Assembly: GCA_025357355.1 (NCBI GenBank)
Contig: JANXPK010000485.1
Span: 1-7,664, forward strand
Reading direction: 5' to 3'
DNA: 7,664 bases
Origin: Rhodobacterales bacterium
Lineage (GTDB): Bacteria; Pseudomonadota; Alphaproteobacteria; Rhodobacterales; Rhodobacteraceae
Of this stretch, positions 1 through 5,176 are shown one piece after another. The translations under genes and the position numbers were made by a program. The notes beneath the pieces were generated by a model that saw only the letters and a program-made list of their open reading frames with translations, did no database searches and was not told the DNA's origin. Positions within the stretch are counted from its first letter, which is position 1; each line of letters begins with the position of its first letter.

Positions 1-173
1 CCGAAATGATCCTTGCCGGGCTCATCGCGGTCTTGCCCCCTGATCCGCAACACAATTGACCCGGCGCGTTTTGGCCTGTTGGCACCCCTATCCCATCACC
101 CATTCCCGTCCCCCCGGGATCCGCGGCGTCTGCGGCCTGCAAACAACAGAACGCTTGAACTCCCGAGACAGCC
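1..173. other. Left-edge non-coding stretch, no intact gene
   Basis: I see no complete gene here. One forward frame (bases 3-59) runs open from the window edge to a TGA and could be the last 18 codons of an upstream gene (ending PPDPQHN), but it is too short to assign. A leftward ATG at 24-22 could equally start a gene leaving the window. A TTGACC at 56-61 resembles a -35 element but has no convincing -10 partner. Bases from about 117 onward belong to the duplicated speB leader. Confidence 0.5.
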
Positions 174-225
174 ATGGCCCTGGAAGACGCCAAGAACCAG
201 GTTGACCCAGCTTTCACCCACGAAG
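117..225 (+). repeat. Direct repeat copy 1: duplicated speB leader and first codons
   Basis: This stretch matches the leader and start of the intact speB gene (copy 2, from 456). Both begin with GGATC, one variable base, then GCGGCGTCT, one variable base, then CGGCC. Both place ATG at nearly the same distance (57 bases here, 56 in copy 2). From the ATG, about 44 of the first 52 bases agree. Similarity fades after roughly 17 codons. The offset between copies is about 338 bases. The simplest reading is a past tandem duplication of speB in which the first copy has decayed. Confidence 0.7.
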
Positions 226-320
226 TCACCGCCCTTGCAGCGGCATTCGAGGGGCGGCTGCCTGATTCGCAGCTCATGGTGAAGACCCCTGAAGGTCAGG
301 CTGGCCTAGAAATCGTGTAG
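174..320 (+). pseudogene. Remnant of a second agmatinase gene (N-terminal fragment)
   Basis: This is a 48-codon open frame from ATG 174 to TAG 318-320. Its first 15 residues (MALEDAKNQVDPAFT) are nearly those of the intact downstream agmatinase (MALEDAKNEVDTAFT). After that the similarity stops, and the tail (ending EGQAGLEIV) matches no part of the agmatinase that I can see. None of the ureohydrolase metal-binding motifs is present, so it cannot be an enzyme. A tandem agmatinase duplication that lost the body of the first copy by deletion would explain it. A less likely alternative is a translated leader peptide upstream of speB. The matching GAG-type ribosome binding region and the differences in the shared codons suggest an old duplication rather than an assembly error. 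Confidence 0.6.
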
Positions 321-360
321 AGGCATTGTAGAGGCAATGTAGGTGGTTTGTAGGTCGTCA
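317..360 (+). repeat. Four 11-bp tandem units, candidate regulator binding array
   Basis: Four imperfect 11-bp units follow without gaps: GTAGAGGCATT (317-327), GTAGAGGCAAT (328-338), GTAGGTGGTTT (339-349) and GTAGGTCGTCA (350-360). GTAG starts each unit at exact 11-base steps, about one DNA helical turn. OmpR/PhoB-type winged-helix regulators bind direct repeats with this spacing, so a regulator site for speB is a reasonable inference; the regulator is not identifiable. The first unit overlaps the stop codon of the speB remnant. An accident of slipped-strand duplication is the alternative. Confidence 0.5.
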
Positions 361-446
361 ACCTTTCATTAATTCTCGGTGATTTCAAAGTGTTGCCCGG
401 TCAGCGCGCGGCAGAGGTTGACAATTCCCTGCCAACCCGATCCCTT
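361..446 (+). promoter_or_regulatory. Probable speB promoter region, elements uncertain
   Basis: Bases 321-511 hold no gene and must carry the signals for the rightward speB cluster. Two weak candidates are visible. CATTAAT at 367-373 could act as a -10 element just after the 11-bp array, the arrangement expected where an activator replaces the -35 contact. TTGACA at 418-423 is a perfect -35 hexamer, but the bases 17 downstream (TCCCTT) are a poor -10. I cannot choose between them from sequence alone. Confidence 0.3.
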
Positions 447-455
447 GTCGCCACC

Positions 456-563
456 GGATCAGCGGCGTCTCCGGCCATGAACGATACCGCGTTGAAATCA
501 CGGAATAAATCATGGCCCTTGAAGACGCCAAGAACGAAGTCGACACCGCTTTCACCCGCAAAG
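456..563 (+). repeat. Direct repeat copy 2: leader and start of intact speB
   Basis: This is the partner of the copy starting at 117. It covers the 56-base leader beginning GGATC and the first codons of speB. The leader part has drifted more than the coding part, where most differences fall in a few codons (Q/E, P/T, H/R and silent changes). Confidence 0.7.
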
Positions 564-1477
564 GCCTGCGCGGCTATGCCTTTGAAAACGCATTTGGCGG
601 CGCGACAAGCTTCCTGCGCCGCACCTACACGAAAAATCTGGAAAACGTCGACCTCGCCATCACCGGCGTCCCCTTCGACCAAGCCGTCACCCACCGCACC
701 GGCACCCGCTTCGGCCCCCGCGCCATCCGCGAGGCGTCCACCCTGATGCCCTATGACCCGCCCTACGGTTGGCCCACCAACCCCTTGGAAGAGTTGAATA
801 TTATCGACTACGGCGACTGCGCCTTCGACTATGCCAAAGTTTCGGACTTCCCCGAAACCCTAACGTCACACATCCGCACCATCCTTGCTGCGGGTGCGGG
901 AACGATCACCCTCGGCGGCGATCACTACATCACCTTCCCCATCCTGCGCGCCTATGCCGAGAATTTCGGCCCCCTCTCTCTAATCCACTTCGACGCCCAC
1001 TCCGACCTCTGGCCCGATGACGACCTGACCCGCATCGACCACGGCACCATGATGTACAAAGCCGTCAAGACCGGCCTGGTCGATCCCAAGCGGTCGGTAC
1101 AGATCGGCATCCGTACCACGACCGAGAATTACCTTGGCGTCAACGTTATCGACGCCCGTGAGGTCCACGAAAAAGGCACGGCCCATTCCGCAGCCATGAT
1201 CAAGGATATAGTAGGCCAATCAAATACTTACGTAACATTCGACATCGACGCGCTCGACCCCGCCTATGCTCCTGGTACCGGCACGCCAGTGTGGGGCGGT
1301 CTGCATTCCTGGCAGGCTGCGGCGATGCTGCGGGACCTCGCCGGCATCAACATGGTCGGAGGCGACGTCGTCGAAGTGTCGCCGCCCTATGACACGACCG
1401 GAGCTACTGCCATTGCCGGGGCCCACGTGGCCTATGAACTGGTCTGCCTTTATCACTGGGCGAAAACGCAACGATGA
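512..1477 (+). CDS. speB: Agmatinase-family ureohydrolase
   Basis: This cytosolic binuclear manganese hydrolase of the arginase/agmatinase family (321 residues; E. coli SpeB has 306) probably splits agmatine into putrescine and urea. The family's metal ligands are all visible: H138 in GGDH, D161/H163/D165 in DAHSD, D244/D246 in DIDALDP, and E288 in the GDVVEVSPP segment. The APGTGTP loop at 253-259 is typical of agmatinases rather than arginases. Related enzymes act on guanidinobutyrate or other guanidino compounds, so the exact substrate is less sure than the family. The ATG is preceded by CACGGAATAAATC, a modest ribosome binding site, and the same start is echoed in the decayed upstream copy. 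The stop overlaps the next gene's ATG by four bases. Codons 233-242 are unusually rich in A/T-ending codons. Confidence 0.9.
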   Translation: MALEDAKNEVDTAFTRKGLRGYAFENAFGGATSFLRRTYTKNLENVDLAITGVPFDQAVTHRTGTRFGPRAIREASTLMPYDPPYGWPTNPLEELNIIDYGDCAFDYAKVSDFPETLTSHIRTILAAGAGTITLGGDHYITFPILRAYAENFGPLSLIHFDAHSDLWPDDDLTRIDHGTMMYKAVKTGLVDPKRSVQIGIRTTTENYLGVNVIDAREVHEKGTAHSAAMIKDIVGQSNTYVTFDIDALDPAYAPGTGTPVWGGLHSWQAAAMLRDLAGINMVGGDVVEVSPPYDTTGATAIAGAHVAYELVCLYHWAKTQR

Positions 1478-1956
1478 AATTGATTGCAAAAGCATTGGCT
1501 TACGGATTGATCTTCGCGTCGGTCCTGGGTTACCTGGCCGTGACGGCGGTGGTCCGTCTCGCCCCAAGCGACCCCAAGGTCTGGAATGTGGCGGTGACCG
1601 GGCCCGATGACCCGGTCGCCGGTCCCTGCGCCAAACAGATCAAGATCGTCCCCAAAGGTGCCCGTGCCACCTGCCTCTTGACTGTCGGCCCTGATGTGGT
1701 GCTAACCCGGCTAAACGTAATCGCATTGACCTTCCCACGTACCAGCTATCTCACAGGCGCCGCGGCCGAGAGTAGGGTTACCTGGATAAGCCGTTCAAGA
1801 TTAATGGGTTATCCGGACTATATCACGGCAGAAACCTCGCAAACTCCGGCAGGAACGCGCCTCGACATCCTTTCGCGCCAACGTTTTGGCGATGGCGACT
1901 GGGGCGTCAATGCGGCGCGACTCAAGCTTTGGCTCACAGCCCTTGACCAAGGCTGA
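1474..1956 (+). CDS. DUF1499 family protein with one N-terminal membrane segment
   Basis: A 160-residue protein of unknown function. Residues about 4-29 form one hydrophobic segment (ending YLAVTAVVRLAP), either a signal anchor or an uncleaved signal peptide, so most of the chain probably faces the periplasm. The C-terminal part (about 88-157) carries the features I associate with DUF1499: an aromatic beta strand (RVTWISRSR), YPDY at 113-116, GTRLDI, RFGDGDWGVN at 137-146, and a final WL-containing helix. Two cysteines, C52 and C67, flank a weakly conserved middle and might pair. The start overlaps the speB stop by ATGA and has no ribosome binding site of its own, which suggests translational coupling. 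The prfA gene follows after 21 bases. Nothing in the sequence links it chemically to polyamines or to translation. Confidence 0.75.
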   Translation: MKLIAKALAYGLIFASVLGYLAVTAVVRLAPSDPKVWNVAVTGPDDPVAGPCAKQIKIVPKGARATCLLTVGPDVVLTRLNVIALTFPRTSYLTGAAAESRVTWISRSRLMGYPDYITAETSQTPAGTRLDILSRQRFGDGDWGVNAARLKLWLTALDQG

Positions 1957-1977
1957 GCTATTCGCCAAACCGCCGTC

Positions 1978-3033
1978 ATGGTTCCGATGGACAAACTCGC
2001 CCAGATCACCCAGCGTTTCGAGTATCTCGAGGCGCGTCTGAACGCCGGTGCCGCCCCTGCCGAAATCGCCACAATCGCACGGGAATATTCCGACCTCAAG
2101 CTGATCGTGTCCGAAATTACCTCGTATCGTCAGGCACTTGATCAGGTGTCCGAAACCGAGGCGATGCTGTCGGACCCAGAGATGAAGGCCTTGGCTGAAG
2201 AAGAACTTCCGCACCTAAGACAGCGGATTCCACAGATGGAACATCGTCTGCAACTGGCGCTCTTGCCCAAGGATGCTGCCGACGCGCGCCCGGCAATCCT
2301 CGAAATCCGCCCCGGAACCGGCGGTGAAGAGGCGGCACTTTTCGTGGCAGACCTTTTGCGGATGTACCAGAAGTATGCCGAATCGCAGGGCTGGCAGTTT
2401 GAAATCCTGGAACAACAGGACAGTGATCTTGGCGGGATCAAGGAAGTTTCGGCCTCGGTCAAAGGCGATGGGGTCTTTGCAAGATTGAAGTTCGAAAGTG
2501 GTGTTCACCGGGTGCAACGGGTGCCGGAGACGGAGGCGCAGGGCCGGATTCACACCTCGGCGGCCACAGTCGCCGTGTTACCCGAGGCGGAAGAGGTTGA
2601 TCTGGTCATCCCGGCCAGTGACATCCGCATCGACACCATGCGGGCCTCTGGCGCAGGCGGCCAGCATGTCAACACCACCGATTCCGCGGTTAGAATCACA
2701 CACTTGCCGACCGGAATGATTGTCACATCGGCGCAGAAATCCCAGCACCGCAACCGCGACATGGCCATGCAGGTCCTGCGTGCGCGGCTTTATGCCCTTG
2801 AACGAGAACGAGTCGACAGTGCGCGCGCCGCCGACCGCAAGGCGCAAGTGGGCTCCGGCGACCGGAGCGAACGGATCCGCACCTACAACTTCCCGCAAGG
2901 GCGGATGACCGACCACCGTATTAACCTGACGTTGTACTCCTTGAGCCAGATCATGGCTGGTGACTTGACCGAAGTGGTCGACGCCCTTGTTGCCCATGAT
3001 CAGGCGACCAAACTGGCCGAGATGGAAGGATGA
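1978..3033 (+). CDS. prfA: Peptide chain release factor 1 (RF1)
   Basis: RF1 reads UAA and UAG in the ribosomal A site and triggers release of the finished protein. At 351 residues it is close to E. coli RF1 (360). The class I signature is complete: RPGTGGEE at 111-118, the anticodon-like PxT tripeptide as P183-E184-T185, and GGQ at 227-229 within GAGGQHVNTTDSAVR, where Q229 is the residue methylated by PrmC. RF2 would have SPF instead of PxT, so RF1 is the firm call. ATG 1978 gives MVPMDKLAQI, matching the usual RF1 start; ATG 1987 is in frame three codons later. No strong ribosome binding site precedes either. The stop overlaps the prmC start by four bases. Confidence 0.97.
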   Translation: MVPMDKLAQITQRFEYLEARLNAGAAPAEIATIAREYSDLKLIVSEITSYRQALDQVSETEAMLSDPEMKALAEEELPHLRQRIPQMEHRLQLALLPKDAADARPAILEIRPGTGGEEAALFVADLLRMYQKYAESQGWQFEILEQQDSDLGGIKEVSASVKGDGVFARLKFESGVHRVQRVPETEAQGRIHTSAATVAVLPEAEEVDLVIPASDIRIDTMRASGAGGQHVNTTDSAVRITHLPTGMIVTSAQKSQHRNRDMAMQVLRARLYALERERVDSARAADRKAQVGSGDRSERIRTYNFPQGRMTDHRINLTLYSLSQIMAGDLTEVVDALVAHDQATKLAEMEG

Positions 3034-3872
3034 CCGACGCGACAGTACAAAGTTCGATCAATGCCGCCGTGGGCCTGTTGCGAGCGGCAGGCGTCGAAGA
3101 CCCGGTCGGGGACGCCCGTCACTTGATGGCTCACGCCTTGTTGATGCCCCGCGGCCGGTTGACGCTGCATCTGGGCGATTTCATCGACCCTCACCATCAA
3201 GACACCTTTGATCGCCACATCGCTGCCCGGCTTCGCCGTCAGCCGGTCAGCCAGATCACCGGCCAGCGTCTGTTCTGGGGTCGCTCGTTTCGCGTAACGC
3301 CTGACGTACTTGACCCGCGTCCTGAAACCGAGGTTCTGGTGGCTGCAGCACTTGATTTGCCGTTCGAAAGTGTTCTTGACCTCGGAATTGGTACCGGCTG
3401 CATTATGCTTACCCTGCTTTTGGAACGGCCCGGGACCCGGGGAGTGGGGGTGGAGGTTTCACCGCAGGCCTACCGTGTCGCCTGGCAAAACCGGCAGGAC
3501 TACGCCATGGAGGGTCGGATGGTTCTGCACAGAGGCAGTTGGTATGATCCGGTCGACCAGTCTTTCGATCTGATCGTCTCAAATCCACCGTATATTTCTG
3601 CCGCCGAGATGGCGGGTCTTTCGCCCGAAGTGCGGGACCACGAGCCGCACCTGGCACTGACGCCGGGCGGCGACGGCCTGGACGCCTATCGTGCGATCAC
3701 GGCAGGGGCCATGGCGCATCTGACCGCCAAGGGCCATCTGTTGGTCGAAATCGGCGCGACCCAGGCCAATGCAGTGCTTGCGATGATGCAGGCGGCCGGT
3801 CTCGTAAACCCGCGCGTCTTGCAAGACATGGATGGGCGCGGCCGTGTCATTCAGGCGTCCAGACCAGCGTGA
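3030..3872 (+). CDS. prmC: Release factor glutamine N5-methyltransferase
   Basis: PrmC (HemK) uses S-adenosylmethionine to methylate the GGQ glutamine of RF1 and RF2, which speeds peptide release. The protein has 280 residues (E. coli 277). A helical N-terminal domain (about 1-75) binds the release factor. The Rossmann methyltransferase domain shows VLDLGIGTG at 115-123 for the cofactor and the catalytic NPPY at 185-188 in DLIVSNPPYIS, the hallmark of amide and adenine N-methyltransferases. RPETE at 97-101 is also typical of PrmC. ATG 3030 lies inside the prfA stop (ATGA), with GGAAGG immediately before it, so the two are probably co-translated; the enzyme is encoded next to its substrate. 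NPPY also occurs in RlmB/PrmB-type enzymes, but the prfA neighbour and length settle the choice. Confidence 0.95.
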   Translation: MTDATVQSSINAAVGLLRAAGVEDPVGDARHLMAHALLMPRGRLTLHLGDFIDPHHQDTFDRHIAARLRRQPVSQITGQRLFWGRSFRVTPDVLDPRPETEVLVAAALDLPFESVLDLGIGTGCIMLTLLLERPGTRGVGVEVSPQAYRVAWQNRQDYAMEGRMVLHRGSWYDPVDQSFDLIVSNPPYISAAEMAGLSPEVRDHEPHLALTPGGDGLDAYRAITAGAMAHLTAKGHLLVEIGATQANAVLAMMQAAGLVNPRVLQDMDGRGRVIQASRPA

Positions 3873-3888
3873 AATCAAATTTCCGTTG

Positions 3889-3906
3889 CATTTTCGATGG
3901 AAAATG
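3889..3906 (+). other. Small perfect hairpin after prmC
   Basis: CATTTTC (3889-3895) and GAAAATG (3900-3906) form a perfect 7-bp stem with a GATG loop, 16 bases after the prmC stop. The stem is AT-rich and no T-run follows, so it is a poor intrinsic terminator. It could be an operator-like palindrome or chance. Confidence 0.25.
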
Positions 3907-3960
3907 GACAGAAATTGCTTCTGGCACGGCCAAGGATCAAGAAAGCTCTTGTCAGCCCAG

Positions 3961-4011
3961 CCGCCCCATGCTTAACCACCGACATGCACAACGGGGCGGG
4001 CCAAAGCATGG
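3961..4011 (+). other. Overlapping inverted repeats in the prmC-DUF4167 gap
   Basis: CCGCCCC (3961-3967) pairs with GGGGCGG (3993-3999), and CCATGC (3966-3971) pairs with GCATGG (4006-4011). The left arms overlap, so the two stems exclude each other. No T-run follows. They may mark the 3' end of the prmC transcript or have no role. Apart from these and the promoter below, I see nothing gene-like in 3873-4124. Confidence 0.25.
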
Positions 4012-4040
4012 TCAAGCCTGAGGTGCGTGCCAACCCTACC

Positions 4041-4071
4041 TTGACTGCAAAAGCCCGATTTGGGTTATGTG
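4041..4071 (+). promoter_or_regulatory. Probable promoter of the DUF4167 gene
   Basis: TTGACT at 4041-4046 is a good -35 element. It is followed after 18-19 bases by TTATGTG (4065-4071), which contains a TATG-type -10 seen in many alphaproteobacterial housekeeping promoters. This would give an RNA start near 4078 and a leader of about 45 bases before ATG 4125. Its position also argues that translation does not begin at the in-frame ATG at 3897. A short stem, GACAC (4071-4075) with GTGTC (4082-4086), lies at the predicted transcript start. Confidence 0.45.
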
Positions 4072-4124
4072 ACACCGGAAAGTGTCTGCCGCAGGTCAAG
4101 CGGATATCTGGATCAAAGGACCCA

Positions 4125-4973
4125 ATGCGCTCTTCCAAGTCCCGTTCGCGTTCGAAACCGAACCGCCCGCGCACCCTCGGCAACATCATCAACCGCGTCT
4201 TCGACAGCTCTGGCCCCGAAGGCAAGGTGCGCGGCACGCCTGCGCAGTTGATCGAGAAATATCAGTTTCTCGCCCGCGACGCGCAGCTGTCCAACGACCG
4301 CGTCGCCACCGAGAATTTCCTGCAACACGCAGAGCATTATACAAGGCTCTTGGCCGAGGCGATGCGCGAAATGGCGGCCGAACAGGAAAGCCGTCAGCAA
4401 TATCAGCAGCAGAACAACCAAAACGGCAACCAGAACGGCAATCAGAATGCCGGGCAGGGTGGCCAAAATCCGCAACGTGACCGCCCGCAGGTCGAACGTG
4501 AGCCGCGCAATGATCGTCGCGACGACCGCAGCGACTACCGCCCTGAGTTCCGTTCCGAATATCGGGATGAAGCTGCCAACGAACAGCCGGTCGTTACGGC
4601 ACATGATCTGGTTGATCACGTCCGTTATGAGGATGCCGGACTGGTCGAAACACCCGAGGCCGCCCCGCGCCCGGCGCGACAGGAAGAACCGCGCCGCAAT
4701 GATCGCCCGCGCTATGACCGGCCACGCGATGAGCAGCGCCGCCCCTATCCGCCAAGGGTGGATCAGCAGCAACACGCCGAACGGCAGGACAAGCCTGCTT
4801 TGGTCAAGGTCGCCGAGCCTGCCCATCTGAGTGTCGCAGCCGATCCAACTCCTGTGCCAGAGGCGGCGCCCGCGGCCAAGCCGCGCAGCCCGTCAACCCG
4901 GACTCGCGCCCCGAAAAAGCCCGTCGAAACGGTAGTTCCGACCGACACTGGACCTGACGAGGCGCAGGGTTAG
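4125..4973 (+). CDS. DUF4167 domain protein with long disordered tail
   Basis: A 282-residue protein of unknown function from an alphaproteobacterial family. Residues 1-16 are very basic (RSSKSRSRSKPNRPR). The conserved DUF4167 part, about 17-85, includes NRVFDSSGPEGKVRGTP, LIEKY, RDAQLSNDRV and the helix ENFLQHAEHYTRLL. The rest is low-complexity: an N/Q-rich tract at 91-117, an Arg/Asp/Tyr-rich stretch at about 118-222, then a Pro/Ala-rich end with a basic RTRAPKKP patch. I see no membrane segment and no enzyme motif. I chose ATG 4125 because the conserved start MRSSKSRSRS begins there, AAAGGA sits four bases upstream, and a promoter lies just before; the frame stays open back to ATG 3897, but those residues look unlike any protein. 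The basic head, the charged disordered tail and the position after prfA-prmC fit an RNA- or ribosome-related role, which is inference only. Confidence 0.88.
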   Translation: MRSSKSRSRSKPNRPRTLGNIINRVFDSSGPEGKVRGTPAQLIEKYQFLARDAQLSNDRVATENFLQHAEHYTRLLAEAMREMAAEQESRQQYQQQNNQNGNQNGNQNAGQGGQNPQRDRPQVEREPRNDRRDDRSDYRPEFRSEYRDEAANEQPVVTAHDLVDHVRYEDAGLVETPEAAPRPARQEEPRRNDRPRYDRPRDEQRRPYPPRVDQQQHAERQDKPALVKVAEPAHLSVAADPTPVPEAAPAAKPRSPSTRTRAPKKPVETVVPTDTGPDEAQG

Positions 4974-4984
4974 GGCCAATCTTG

Positions 4985-5016
4985 CCCGGAGAGGGTTTGA
5001 CCGTCTCCGGGTCAAA
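4985..5016 (+). other. Two mutually exclusive hairpins after DUF4167
   Basis: CCCGGAGA (4985-4992) pairs perfectly with TCTCCGGG (5004-5011). TTTGACC (4996-5002) pairs perfectly with GGTCAAA (5010-5016). The second stem uses the loop of the first plus its last bases, so only one can form at a time. There is no T-run after either, so neither is a standard intrinsic terminator. Both lie 12-43 bases after the DUF4167 stop and could shape or protect the 3' end of that mRNA. Confidence 0.4.
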
Positions 5017-5048
5017 TGTGCTGATCGCGGCTGCGGGCGGCATCATTC

Positions 5049-5077
5049 GGTCCGAGGTTCGGACCACCTACTTTATT
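5049..5077 (+). terminator. Possible weak terminator of the DUF4167 transcript
   Basis: GGTCCGA (5049-5055) and TCGGACC (5059-5065) form a perfect GC-rich 7-bp stem with a GGT loop. ACCTACTTTATT follows, only partly T-rich and set a few bases away from the stem. It sits in the convergent gap where a rightward terminator is expected. The imperfect T-tract keeps confidence low. Confidence 0.4.
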
Positions 5078-5106
5078 ATGCAAATACAACAAGTTACTGT
5101 TTTCCG

Positions 5107-5122
5107 TTAACCGGAATTTAAC
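5107..5122 (+). promoter_or_regulatory. CtrA-type binding box (TTAA-N7-TTAAC)
   Basis: TTAA (5107-5110), seven bases, then TTAAC (5118-5122) matches the consensus of the alphaproteobacterial cell-cycle and motility regulator CtrA exactly. It lies between the convergent ends of DUF4167 and rsmA, with no recognisable gene start beside it, so its target is unclear. The first half overlaps a small palindrome, TTCCG (5102-5106) with CGGAA (5112-5116). The surrounding bases 5066-5125 are clearly AT-richer than the flanking genes. A chance match is possible in such DNA. Confidence 0.4.
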
Positions 5123-5176
5123 TTTTCGAAGCCCGAGGTTGCCCTTTGGCCGACCCGGCAATTGTCGCACAACCGA

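Noticed and set aside
13..282. An 89-codon rightward frame at the left edge
   Set aside because: Its product is Pro/Arg/Ser-rich with no family resemblance, and it overlaps in another frame the speB-like remnant, whose codons clearly match speB.
390..746. A 118-codon rightward frame overlapping the start of speB
   Set aside because: It runs in a different frame through coding sequence that is clearly agmatinase, and its product is a Ser/Pro/Ala-rich shadow.
3926..3946. TGGCAC resembling a sigma-54 promoter half
   Set aside because: The required GC-containing -12 partner (TTGC type) is absent at the right spacing.
3897..4124. Upstream ATG 3897 as the DUF4167 start
   Set aside because: The extra 76 residues show no family resemblance, a promoter lies inside them, and the conserved N-terminus with its ribosome binding site begins at 4125.
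4113..4826. A 237-codon leftward open frame opposite DUF4167, rich in hydrophobic residues
   Set aside because: It is the mirror of CAG/AAC/CGC-rich codons in DUF4167, which read as Leu/Val/Ala on the other strand. DUF4167 has recognisable family sequence, a promoter and a ribosome binding site; this frame has none.
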